DNA from: Chloroflexota bacterium
Lineage (GTDB): Bacteria > Chloroflexota > Dormibacteria > CF-121
Direction: 5' to 3'
Assembly: GCA_005881175.1 (NCBI GenBank)
Contig: VBEN01000033.1
Coordinates: 1 to 41,989, forward strand
Length of the DNA stretch: 41,989 nucleotides
The position numbers were made by a program, and so were the translations under genes. Positions 8,136-15,308 of the stretch are shown here, piece after piece. Within the stretch, counting starts at the first letter, position 1. Each line of letters begins with the position of its first letter. A model generated the notes under the pieces. It saw only the letters and a list, made by a program, of their open reading frames with translations, searched no databases and was not told the DNA's origin.

Positions 8136-9676
8136 CGAATGGCCGCGACGATCTCCTGGTCGAGTCCCGGGTACTTCTGTAACTCGGTCACCCGCTCCTG
8201 CTTGAAGCGCTGAACCAGCGTGCGGTAGTCATCACTCCGGCCGGTGCGCTCGTAGAGCCGTTTCGGCTGCAGCACCTCGACATCGTCGATGCCCGGGACC
8301 CCTTCGGCCACCTCGTAGCCGAACTCCGAGTCGCGTGTCCACGCAATCGTGCCCTCAGCGATGGCCTTGACGATCGCACTCGAGTCCTCGATCGTGACCT
8401 TCTTGCTGTTCGACGACCCCTCCGGACCACCCACACTGCCCGTGTTCATCAGGTAGACCTCGAACGGGCGCGACCGATGTAACTCGAGGAACCGATTGCC
8501 CTGTTGCTCGTGACGCAGTGGGAAAAAGGGGTTCGTTCCGGGCACGCGTAACGCCTTCCCCATCTCGTCCTTGCCTCCGGCCGAGGTCCCCTGCGTCTCG
8601 CCAAGCATGAAATAGGCGGCCGCATGCTCGGAATCGAGCTTCGCCACCCCAGGGATGATGTTCTCATTGCGGTTGAGGATCAGCAGCACGTCCACCGGCC
8701 CGATGTTGCGGGCATCCTCCACCCAACCAAGAGCGGTCAGTTCAAAGGTGGCCCGACCGTTCTGTGTATAGCTCGCGTCATAGAAGTCGACCGGGCCGCC
8801 CTCCACCTTCTGGGACACGTTTTCCAGGTAGGCGTCAGGCCTGGTCACCGCACCATAGATGGTGGGTTCGTGCTTCGGGTCGAGGCTGAAGGTCTTGGCG
8901 AAGCAGCCGTTCTCGGTGCCGTAGATCCTGCCTTCCTGCATGAGCGCGACGAAATCGTCCTGAACCGGCTTCGATTTGTTCTGGGTCGTAAACGTCGTCG
9001 TCGTCTTCCCGGTCCCGCTCAGGCCGACGATCAAGAAGACCCGTTGCGCCTTCCCGACCGGAATAACCTTGCACCCGGCGTGGAGGGCAAGGCCGCCGGC
9101 GTCGTAGACCTTCTTGTTCCACATGCGCAGGCCACCCTTCTTCGATTCACCGAAGTAGTCGGAATTGAACACCCGGGTGATGCCGGCTTCCAGGTCGACG
9201 AAGATGGCGCGATCGTTCGGGTAGCCGGGAGCCGTCAGGTTCGGCGTATAGATCATGGTAACTTCCGGTTGCCGGCCGTTCGGTCGGTAGTAGAGATGCC
9301 GTTGCATTCCGGCGACATTGGCGTTGCGCGCCTCGATGATCAAACGAGCCGGCGTTAAGAATGCGGGATCATTGCCAATCACGCCGTCGAGCAGGATCAT
9401 CTCCTGGCCCCGGATGTACTCATCCTGGGTCTTGGCCCATTTCCGACCCTCCTCGGTCGTCACGGTCTGTGCCGTGTGCTCTTTGGGCCGATCCGTGACG
9501 ATGTAGGTGCTTTTGGTGCTGCGAGAATCGACTCGGGTCTGGACGTTGTAGTTGTCATAGCTGGTGCGCCGCGCATTCGGCATCCTGGCGGTCAGCTCGC
9601 GGAGCGCTTCGGCGGTCGGGTTGTCGATCAATCGCTTCGAGTCGGGTATGTAGCCGCTGCGAATCTCGATGGTCAC
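8132..9676 (-). CDS. pckA: Phosphoenolpyruvate carboxykinase (ATP), divergent form
   Basis: This enzyme interconverts oxaloacetate + ATP and PEP + CO2 + ADP, the gateway to gluconeogenesis. The 514-aa protein has the PEPCK-specific P-loop GLSGTGKTT (about residues 214-222), PVQDDF in the position of the acidic kinase-2 box, and TENGCFAKT matching the usual FEGGCYAKT. It also has an N-terminal NVAGMQRHLYY segment. The usual MHCSANVG and LIGDDEHGW motifs are not recognisable (ALHAGCKVIPVG stands in the first position), so it belongs to a diverged clade. It starts at GTG 9676 with TATTCT 7 nt upstream. mdh, making oxaloacetate, lies 33 bp upstream on the same strand. Confidence 0.8.
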   Translation of the reverse strand: MTIEIRSGYIPDSKRLIDNPTAEALRELTARMPNARRTSYDNYNVQTRVDSRSTKSTYIVTDRPKEHTAQTVTTEEGRKWAKTQDEYIRGQEMILLDGVIGNDPAFLTPARLIIEARNANVAGMQRHLYYRPNGRQPEVTMIYTPNLTAPGYPNDRAIFVDLEAGITRVFNSDYFGESKKGGLRMWNKKVYDAGGLALHAGCKVIPVGKAQRVFLIVGLSGTGKTTTTFTTQNKSKPVQDDFVALMQEGRIYGTENGCFAKTFSLDPKHEPTIYGAVTRPDAYLENVSQKVEGGPVDFYDASYTQNGRATFELTALGWVEDARNIGPVDVLLILNRNENIIPGVAKLDSEHAAAYFMLGETQGTSAGGKDEMGKALRVPGTNPFFPLRHEQQGNRFLELHRSRPFEVYLMNTGSVGGPEGSSNSKKVTIEDSSAIVKAIAEGTIAWTRDSEFGYEVAEGVPGIDDVEVLQPKRLYERTGRSDDYRTLVQRFKQERVTELQKYPGLDQEIVAAIR

Positions 9677-9683
9677 CTCTTAC

Positions 9684-9689
9684 AGAATA
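9684..9689 (-). promoter_or_regulatory. Candidate -10 box of pckA
   Basis: TATTCT on the minus strand lies in the 33-bp mdh-pckA gap, 7 nt before the GTG start of pckA. This suggests pckA has its own leaderless transcript besides any read-through from mdh. Confidence 0.5.
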
Positions 9690-9709
9690 CCGGCAGGGGC
9701 TGTCGCGAG

Positions 9710-10639
9710 CTAAATGCCCATGACGCCGACCAGCTCCTTCACGGAGTCGGCCGAGCGCCGCAACGAGGTGCGCTCATCATCGGTCAGATCCAGCTCGATG
9801 ATCTGCTCGGCGCCGCCGGCGCCGAGCTTCACCGGTACCCCCACGAACAGCCCGCGAATGCCGTATTCGCCTTCGAGTCGCACGGCACAGGGTAGGATCT
9901 GCTTCCGGTCCAGCACGATGGCGTCGATCATCTCCGCGACGGCGGCCGAGGGGGCGTAATAAGCGCTGCCGGATTTCAACAGGTTCACGATCTCGGCGCC
10001 GCCATCTCTCGTGCGTGTCACGATGGCCTCGATGCGGTCCGGCTTGATCAGCTTCGTGATCGGGATGCCGGCCACGGTGCACATCCGCGCCAGCGGCACC
10101 ATGGTGTCGCCATGCCCTCCGAGCACATACGCCTGGACATCGTGGACGGACACGTTGAGCTCCTGGGCGATGAAGGTACGAAAGCGGGCGGTGTCGAGGA
10201 CGCCGGCCATACCGATGACACGCTCCCTCGGGAACTTGCTCACCTCGAGAGCTAGCTGCGCCATCGCATCCAGCGGATTGCTGACGACGATCAGCGTGGC
10301 GTTGGGCGAGCGGCGCACCAGTTCCTCGGTCACGCCCCGGACGATGTTCATGTTGGTCTTGACTAGATCGTCTCGTGACATTCCGGGCTTGCGCGGGACA
10401 CCCGACGTGATCACGCAGATGGCAGAGCCGGCCGTTTCCTCGTAGCCATTGGTGCCGGTGACGCGGGAGTCGTAACCCACGATCGGCCCGGCTTGCAGCA
10501 TGTCGAGCGCCTTACCCTGTGGCAACCCTTCCACGATGTCGACCAGCACGATGTCGGCATAGCCGCGCTCGGCGAGCCGCTGTGCCAGGGTGGCGCCGAC
10601 ATTGCCGGCACCCACCACTGTGATCTTCGAACGCCCCAT
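9710..10639 (-). CDS. mdh: Malate dehydrogenase (LDH-like type)
   Basis: This NAD-dependent enzyme oxidises malate to oxaloacetate in the TCA cycle. The N-terminal Rossmann motif VVGAGNVGA (about 8-16) and the Asp of VLVDIVEG point to [16 protein letters not shown] has Arg at about residue 83 where lactate dehydrogenases have Gln, the residue that selects malate. The catalytic [11 protein letters not shown] motif follows at about 174-184. The 309-aa length is typical. I chose ATG 10639 over an upstream start because TACGGT lies 8 nt before it and the protein then begins right at the Rossmann strand. It is followed by pckA, a sensible malate-oxaloacetate-PEP pairing. Confidence 0.95.
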   Translation of the reverse strand: MGRSKITVVGAGNVGATLAQRLAERGYADIVLVDIVEGLPQGKALDMLQAGPIVGYDSRVTGTNGYEETAGSAICVITSGVPRKPGMSRDDLVKTNMNIVRGVTEELVRRSPNATLIVVSNPLDAMAQLALEVSKFPRERVIGMAGVLDTARFRTFIAQELNVSVHDVQAYVLGGHGDTMVPLARMCTVAGIPITKLIKPDRIEAIVTRTRDGGAEIVNLLKSGSAYYAPSAAVAEMIDAIVLDRKQILPCAVRLEGEYGIRGLFVGVPVKLGAGGAEQIIELDLTDDERTSLRRSADSVKELVGVMGI

Positions 10640-10647
10640 CCGTCCGT

Positions 10648-10680
10648 ACCGTAACAAATCAGCCGGATCGGAGTTAGACT
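10648..10680. promoter_or_regulatory. Divergent promoter region mdh / MFS transporter
   Basis: The 48-bp space between the two divergent starts holds two -10-like boxes. TACGGT on the minus strand (10648-10653) is 8 nt before the mdh ATG. TAGACT on the plus strand (10675-10680) is 7 nt before the transporter ATG at 10688. Both predict transcripts that begin at or next to the start codon. No good -35 boxes are seen. Confidence 0.5.
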
Positions 10681-10687
10681 CCCCGCC

Positions 10688-12028
10688 ATGGCGAGCACCG
10701 CCCTTTCCTCGAAGTCTCGCTGGTTGCGGACGCTGACGGAGACCGCCGTTCGGGATCGGATGTCATGGCGAGGCATGCTCGTGCTGAGCAGCTTCTGGTT
10801 CGCGATCGCCTACACCATGCAGCCGCTGGGGGGCAACATCATCCCCCTCCTGGTGACGCGCTTTACCACGCCGGCGACATTCATTCTTGGGCCGCTGGCG
10901 ATCCCACTGGATGTCAACACCTACGTTTCAGTGCTCGATACCATCGGGGCGGCGTTCGCCATCGTGTGGCAGCCGGCCATCGGCGCGCTCAGTGACAACA
11001 GCAGATTTCGATTCGGACGGCGCCGGCCGTTCATCGCCATTGGGGTAGTAGGCGACATTATCTTCCTCACGCTGATCGCCTTCGTCACCTCCTACTGGGC
11101 GCTGCTGGTCGTCTACGTCCTCTTCCAGATGGCGTCCAACACCGCCCAGGGTCCATACCAGGGGATGCTGCCGGACCAGGTGCCCGCCGACCAGCGCGCG
11201 GAGGCCTCCGGCTATTACGGCCTGATGAACATGGTTGGCACGATCTTCGGATTCCTCGTCGTAGGTGCCCTGCTGATCCCGACCCACCACGTGCGGCTCG
11301 CGATCCTCACACTACCGCTGGTCATCGCGATCGCCGGCGCCCTCGTGATCTTCGGGGTGCCGGACCGGCAGCGTACCTCGGTGGCCAGCCACCCGGTCGG
11401 GCGATCGATCGTCCTGAGTTTCGCGATCGACGCCCGGAAATATCGCGACTTCGCCTGGCTGATGGTGTCGCGCTTGTTTTTCCTGATGGGGGTGGTCGGC
11501 ATCTCCACCTACGCCTTCAACTTCATTCGGTTCACCTTCCACTATTCCGAGGGGAAGGCATCCCTGTATTCCAGCGCGCTGCAGGCCGTCGTCGTCGTCT
11601 TCGCCGCGGTGCTGGCGATGACCGCCGGCTTCCTGGCCGAGCGCTATGGCAAGAAGCGGCTGGTGGCCGCGGCCTGTGTCATCGGCGCCATCGGCTCCGC
11701 GTGCCTGATCTTCGCTCCGAGCCTGCCCTGGATCCTGGCGTTTGGGATCGTGGTGGGGGGCTCGCTGGGCGTGTTCCTCTCCGTCGACTGGGCCTTTATG
11801 ACCGACCTCATCCCGAAAGCCGAGGCCGGTCGCTACATGGGGGTGTCGAATATCGCGACGGCCAGCGCCGGGTTCATCGCCAGGCCGATCCTTGGGCCGA
11901 TCATCGACGCGGTGAACAACAACCGCACCAGTACCGCCGGTTATCGGGTGATGTTCGCGATCGTGACCGCCTTCTATTTGATCGCGCTGGTGACCCTGCG
12001 ACCGGTCCGCGAGATCAAGGTAGAGTAG
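10688..12028 (+). CDS. MFS transporter, sugar/cation symporter-like
   Basis: This 446-aa polytopic membrane protein has about 12 hydrophobic segments. The loop-2/3 signature is [20 protein letters not shown], the D-x-x-x-R-x-G-RRRP form found in sucrose/proton and related glycoside-cation symporters. [13 protein letters not shown] repeats it in the second half. After an N-terminal cytoplasmic stretch of about 30 residues the first helix begins near SFWFAIAY. The substrate is not deducible; a sugar is the best guess by family. ATG 10688 has no ribosome site but has TAGACT 7 nt upstream. A GC-rich palindrome follows the stop and separates it from the convergent histidine kinase. Confidence 0.82.
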   Translation: MASTALSSKSRWLRTLTETAVRDRMSWRGMLVLSSFWFAIAYTMQPLGGNIIPLLVTRFTTPATFILGPLAIPLDVNTYVSVLDTIGAAFAIVWQPAIGALSDNSRFRFGRRRPFIAIGVVGDIIFLTLIAFVTSYWALLVVYVLFQMASNTAQGPYQGMLPDQVPADQRAEASGYYGLMNMVGTIFGFLVVGALLIPTHHVRLAILTLPLVIAIAGALVIFGVPDRQRTSVASHPVGRSIVLSFAIDARKYRDFAWLMVSRLFFLMGVVGISTYAFNFIRFTFHYSEGKASLYSSALQAVVVVFAAVLAMTAGFLAERYGKKRLVAAACVIGAIGSACLIFAPSLPWILAFGIVVGGSLGVFLSVDWAFMTDLIPKAEAGRYMGVSNIATASAGFIARPILGPIIDAVNNNRTSTAGYRVMFAIVTAFYLIALVTLRPVREIKVE

Positions 12029-12053
12029 CCCCCACCCTCCGCAGAGGGGGAGG
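12029..12053. repeat. GC-rich palindromic element between convergent genes
   Basis: C-rich and G-rich halves (CCTCC at 12036-12040 and GGAGG at 12049-12053) form a short hairpin in the 30-bp gap between the MFS and kinase stops. Its layout, CCCCCACCC...GGGGGAGG, resembles the larger palindrome at 31199-31239, so it may be a short copy of the same repeat family. It may also act as a bidirectional terminator, though there is no T-tract. Confidence 0.45.
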
Positions 12054-12058
12054 AATTC

Positions 12059-13324
12059 TCAGTGGATGGCCGGTAGGCTGACGGCGACCTCGGTCCCCTT
12101 GCCCACGGCGCTCTTCACGACGTTCTCCCCATTGTGGTCGTCGACGATCCACTTCGCGATGTCCAGCCCGAGACCGCTGCCGCCGTTCTCCCGGGTACGA
12201 GCCTTGTCCGCCCGGTAGAAGCGCTCGAAGATGTGGGGCAGATCCTCCGGTGGGATGCCGTCGCCGTCATCGGCTACGGTGACACGGGCGTGGCCATCGC
12301 GTTGCGTCACGCCCACGGAGACACCACCGCCCGATGGCGTGTGGCTGAGCGCGTTGTCGATCAGGATGAGCAGCAACTGGCGAACCCGGACCAGGTCGGC
12401 GTCCACCCGAACCCCGCCGTCGAGATCGGGTCGCAAGTGCACGCCCCGCTCCTCTGCCAACGGCTCGGTCTGCGTCATCAGGTCCCGGACGACATCGTTC
12501 AGCTCGACCGGCTCGCGATCGATGCGCAGCTGTTTCGCATCGGCCAGGGCGAGCGTCGTCAGGTCGCCGACGATGCGGCTCAGCTGCTCTACTTCCTCGA
12601 CGATGCTCAGGGCATAGGTACGGTTCGCCCCGTTCGCCCGCCGAAGCCAGGCCTCGACGTTCGTGCGGATCAGCGTCAGCGGCGTTCGCAGCTCGTGGGA
12701 CGCATCCGCCACGAACTCACGCTGGCGCTGGAAGGCACGGCTGATCGGCCGAAGTGAACGGCTCGCCATCAGCAGTGAGGCAAGGGCGCCCAGCAGGATC
12801 CCGATGGCCGACGCCACTACCAGCTGCCGCACCAGCCCGGCGAGGGCATCGTCCACCCAGGAGACCGGCTGCGCCACCTGCAACACGCCGACGACCTTGT
12901 GGGTTTTGGGATTCAGGATGGGGCTGGTATCGATCACATAAAAGTCGGTGCTATTCGAGATCCTCGTGTCCACGGATCGGCCGGCTTTGGCGGCGGCAAT
13001 GGGCGCGCTCAGGCTCGGGTTGTTGAACAGCTTCTTGAGCTCGGGACGCGGCTGGCCCTGTTCCTGGCCTTTGATGTCAAGCACCCGGATGAACGTGTCG
13101 GCAACGCTTGGATCGAGCAGCCCCTGCCCATTGAACGTCACGGTGTCGCCGGTGACGGCGAAGTCCTTATTGGCTTGTCCGATCGCAAGCTGGAGGTCGT
13201 TATCGGCTTTGGCCTGCAGCGCCTGGGAGACCGTGAAGTAGACGATCAAATCGAAACAGCCGAGGATCAGGACGAGCAGGACGAAGTATTGGGCAGCCAG
13301 GCGGGCCAGCGCCCCCCGGAACAT
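12059..13324 (-). CDS. Two-component sensor histidine kinase
   Basis: This membrane-bound kinase pairs with the response regulator encoded just upstream. Transmembrane helix 1 is at about residues 12-32, followed by an extracytoplasmic sensor of about 115 residues and helix 2 near 165-190. The HisKA box FVADASHELRTPLTLIRTN holds the phospho-accepting His (about residue 210). The ATPase domain has N-box LILIDNALSHTP, G1 VADDGDGIP, F-box IFERFYRADKART and G2 GGSGLGLDIAKWIV. The ATG at 13324 overlaps the regulator's TGA (TGATG), so translation is coupled. The input signal is unknown; the sensor region shows no domain I recognise. Confidence 0.93.
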   Translation of the reverse strand: MFRGALARLAAQYFVLLVLILGCFDLIVYFTVSQALQAKADNDLQLAIGQANKDFAVTGDTVTFNGQGLLDPSVADTFIRVLDIKGQEQGQPRPELKKLFNNPSLSAPIAAAKAGRSVDTRISNSTDFYVIDTSPILNPKTHKVVGVLQVAQPVSWVDDALAGLVRQLVVASAIGILLGALASLLMASRSLRPISRAFQRQREFVADASHELRTPLTLIRTNVEAWLRRANGANRTYALSIVEEVEQLSRIVGDLTTLALADAKQLRIDREPVELNDVVRDLMTQTEPLAEERGVHLRPDLDGGVRVDADLVRVRQLLLILIDNALSHTPSGGGVSVGVTQRDGHARVTVADDGDGIPPEDLPHIFERFYRADKARTRENGGSGLGLDIAKWIVDDHNGENVVKSAVGKGTEVAVSLPAIH

Positions 13325-13995
13325 CAACCCGACAGCCGGTAACCGACGCCATACACCGTCTGGATGAGCTTCGGGGAACGGCCCTCGTCGATCTTGTCGC
13401 GAAGGTAGGAGATGTAGACGGCAACCCGGTTGGTGGTGCCTTCGAAGTTGTAATCCCAGACCCGCTCGGCGATCTGCGCCTGGGTCAGCACCTGGTTGGG
13501 ATGACGCATCAAGAATTCGAGCAGTGCGAACTCGCGGGCGGTCAGGTCAATCGGGGTATCCCCGCGCCGAACCTGGTGCGTCTTGAGGTCGAGCACGAGG
13601 TCGGCCACCTGTAACCGGTTCGCGTGGCCGTTCTTCTGTTCACGACGCATCAGCGCCCGCAGCCGGGCCAGCAACTCTTCAAAGGCGAACGGCTTGGGCA
13701 GGTAATCGTCGGCGCCGGCGTCGAGACCGGCGACCCGGTCATGGATCTGGTTGCGGGCGGTCAGCATGATGACGGGCGTCTGGATGCGGTTCTGGCGCAG
13801 CCAGCGGCAGACTTCCATGCCGTCTTTCTTGGGGATCATCAGGTCGAGGATGATGGCGTCGTAGCGGGCCGTCTCGGCAAGCTCCTGAGCGCGTTCCCCA
13901 TCCAGCGCGACATCGACGGCATAGCGCTCGTCCTCCAGGAGCTGCTTGAGCAGCGTCGAGAGCTTCCGCTCGTCCTCGACAAGGAGGAGGTTCAT
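13324..13995 (-). CDS. OmpR/PhoB family response regulator
   Basis: This 223-aa DNA-binding regulator has a receiver domain at residues 1-115: acidic pocket VEDE, phospho-acceptor Asp51 in IILDLMIPKKDG, the Thr of IMLTARN and the Lys of LPKPFAFEE. The C-terminal winged helix (about 128-223) has LTAREFALLEFLMRHPNQVLT and the recognition-helix region TNRVAVYISYLRDKID ending in GVGYRLSG. ATG 13995 is preceded by GGAGG 9 nt upstream. It is co-transcribed with the kinase. A dyad GTCGCC-N11-GGCGAC at 14020-14042 lies about 25 bp before the start and could be an autoregulatory site, but that is speculative. Confidence 0.95.
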   Translation of the reverse strand: MNLLLVEDERKLSTLLKQLLEDERYAVDVALDGERAQELAETARYDAIILDLMIPKKDGMEVCRWLRQNRIQTPVIMLTARNQIHDRVAGLDAGADDYLPKPFAFEELLARLRALMRREQKNGHANRLQVADLVLDLKTHQVRRGDTPIDLTAREFALLEFLMRHPNQVLTQAQIAERVWDYNFEGTTNRVAVYISYLRDKIDEGRSPKLIQTVYGVGYRLSG

Positions 13996-14009
13996 CGGAT
14001 GTCGCCTCC

Positions 14010-14042
14010 AGTGTAGCGGGTCGCCATTCTGCTTTTGGCGAC
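14010..14042 (-). promoter_or_regulatory. Candidate promoter and dyad of the two-component operon
   Basis: On the minus strand a TACACT box (14010-14015) lies 14 nt before the response-regulator ATG. Just upstream is an inverted repeat with arms GTCGCC (14020-14025) and GGCGAC (14037-14042) separated by 11 bp. No clear -35 is present, which would suit a promoter needing an activator. The assignment is weak. Confidence 0.3.
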
Positions 14043-14114
14043 GGCCAAACCGTAGCAGGCCGTTGTTAGAGGGGTATTAACGCCGTCGCCCGGACGGCGC
14101 CCCGTAACCGGAGG

Positions 14115-14417
14115 CTAGCCCGCGATCGCCTGAGCTGGCTGAGCGGCCTGCGCCGCGAGGTCGGCTGCCGTCAGCAGGTGATTGCCGGAGATCCGGCTGC
14201 CGCTGTCCACGAAGCGTCCCAGACTGTCCCGCGCTCGGCGGACGTTCCAGCCCAGGATGTCGCAGTATTCGACGAAGGTCTCGCCCGCAAAGAAGCGCTC
14301 TGCCTCGGTTCGGTAGGTCTCGACACTGAGATCCGCCACGGCCTGCCAGATCACTCTCGTCAAGAGCGACTGGACCGCCTCCAGGGGGATATCTGGTTCC
14401 GCTGCGCCCTTTCTCAT
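14115..14417 (-). CDS. Small protein of unknown function behind a regulated promoter
   Basis: This 100-aa protein is predicted soluble, with no signal or membrane helix. The N-terminal two thirds look helical (LEAVQSLLTRVIWQAVADL, then EAERFFAG and YCDILGWNVRRARDSL). The stretch with Phe, a Tyr-Cys pair and Leu-Gly-Trp followed by arginines faintly recalls small phage-associated helical proteins, but I cannot name a family. The C-terminus is Ala/Gln-rich and low in complexity. ATG 14417 is chosen because GGAGG lies 5 nt before it; a longer frame to 14510 would start inside the promoter. It is expressed from a canonical promoter overlapped by an inverted repeat, with a hairpin in the leader, so it is probably regulated. 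Confidence 0.6.
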   Translation of the reverse strand: MRKGAAEPDIPLEAVQSLLTRVIWQAVADLSVETYRTEAERFFAGETFVEYCDILGWNVRRARDSLGRFVDSGSRISGNHLLTAADLAAQAAQPAQAIAG

Positions 14418-14440
14418 CCCTTCCTCCGATCGACGACGCC

Positions 14441-14460
14441 GCACGGCGGTTTTGCCGTGC
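14441..14460 (-). other. Perfect hairpin in the 5' leader of the small unknown gene
   Basis: The arms GCACGGC and GCCGTGC (7 bp, 6-nt loop) lie in the predicted leader between the promoter at 14482-14510 and the GGAGG ribosome site. It is too far from a T-tract to be an intrinsic terminator. It could stabilise the message or modulate access to the ribosome site. Confidence 0.45.
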
Positions 14461-14476
14461 TTATTGAATGATAGTT

Positions 14477-14510
14477 TCGCTACTTTAACAAGTGGTAGCG
14501 ATAATGTCAA
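14477..14510 (-). promoter_or_regulatory. Sigma-70-type promoter with an overlapping operator-like dyad
   Basis: On the minus strand TTGACA (14505-14510) is followed after exactly 17 bp by TAAAGT (14482-14487). A perfect inverted repeat with 7-bp arms TCGCTAC and GTAGCGA and an 11-bp spacer covers 14477-14501, that is most of the spacer and the whole -10. A repressor bound there would block RNA polymerase. The -35 box contains the TGA stop of the upstream transglutaminase-like gene. It is the only perfect TTGACA-17 bp arrangement I noticed in the window. Confidence 0.7.
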
Positions 14511-15175
14511 CCGCGGGCCCGGGTCCGAGTGCGTGCAGCTTCGGCCGGGCCGGCGGTGGGGTGATGGAGCAGGCCGGCAGCCTTGAGCCGGGCGTCCAGG
14601 CGGGTGAGCTGCCGGTCGACGGCTGGGGGCAGCAGGGCCAGGTGGGGAATGCGCTCCAGATGTTCGGCGATCGGCCAGAGATCATCCTCCGTCGTCATCC
14701 AGTGCAGATAGTCGAAGCGGGCCAGGTTGACGGGGCGGCCGTGGCCCCGGAGCGTGCGCTCCCCGGCCAGGTTGTAGTAATGCTCGAAATACGACATGGC
14801 GAGCTCACGCAGGCTGCGGTAGACGGGCTCGCGGTAACGCAGCCCGGTGAATTTGCTGGTTCCAACGGCACCCCACAATCCCCGGCGCCTGAAGACCGCG
14901 ATCACATGATCCTCGTCGCGCACCGCGGTCAGGTCCATGATCAGCGGCGGATTGCGCTGCACCCGAAGGGCGGCGGCCGCCAGCACAGCCCCCTCGATGC
15001 AATTGGCAGTCCGATCCCGCAGCACCCGGCGCGGCGAGCGGAAGGTGTCGCCGTCAGCCTCGATGTTGTACGGGATGCGGTCCAGAAACCGCTGGACCTT
15101 CGCCGGCGTGTCGAGCCGGCGACGGAAGGTGACCAGCTCCGCCGGGGTTAGTGAGGCGAGGGCGCGGGGCAGCAT
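14507..15175 (-). CDS. Transglutaminase-like cysteine protein, uncharacterised
   Basis: This 222-aa soluble protein is predicted to be transglutaminase-like. Cys59 lies in RTANCIEGAVLAAAALR, the usual start of the catalytic helix in the papain-like transglutaminase fold. His90 lies in RDEDHVIAVF on the following strand, and GAVGTSKF follows where a third residue would sit. Before Cys59, FLDRIPYNIEADGDTFRSP resembles the substrate-side segment of such proteins. The C-terminal third (helical, Arg-rich) has no recognisable domain. Activity is inferred from the Cys/His pattern only; it may be a protease, an amidase or inactive. It is divergent from tRNA-Leu(CAG), and its stop lies inside the next gene's -35 box. 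Confidence 0.55.
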   Translation of the reverse strand: MLPRALASLTPAELVTFRRRLDTPAKVQRFLDRIPYNIEADGDTFRSPRRVLRDRTANCIEGAVLAAAALRVQRNPPLIMDLTAVRDEDHVIAVFRRRGLWGAVGTSKFTGLRYREPVYRSLRELAMSYFEHYYNLAGERTLRGHGRPVNLARFDYLHWMTTEDDLWPIAEHLERIPHLALLPPAVDRQLTRLDARLKAAGLLHHPTAGPAEAARTRTRARG

Positions 15176-15202
15176 CAGCTATGGCAGAATCTGTAGTTCG
15201 AC

Positions 15203-15286
15203 GCGGCTGTGGTGAAATTGGTAAACACGCTAGGTTCAGGGCCTAGTGGGCGCAAGCCCTTGAAGGTTCAAGTCCTTTCAGCCGCA
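15203..15286 (+). tRNA. tRNA-Leu (anticodon CAG)
   Basis: This 84-nt class II tRNA has an acceptor stem GCGGCTG/CAGCCGC. The anticodon stem CTAGG/CCTAG has loop TTCAGGG, giving anticodon CAG. It has a long variable arm (TGGGCGCAAGCCCT), a T arm with GGTTCAAGTCC, and discriminator A. CCA is not encoded. Confidence 0.96.
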
Positions 15287-15308
15287 TTCCTTTCCTACGA
15301 GCCGGCCA

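Noticed and set aside
14115-14510. Longer 131-aa version of the small unknown protein
   Set aside because: Its first codons would lie within the TTGACA promoter and leader hairpin; the GGAGG 5 nt before ATG 14417 fixes the start.
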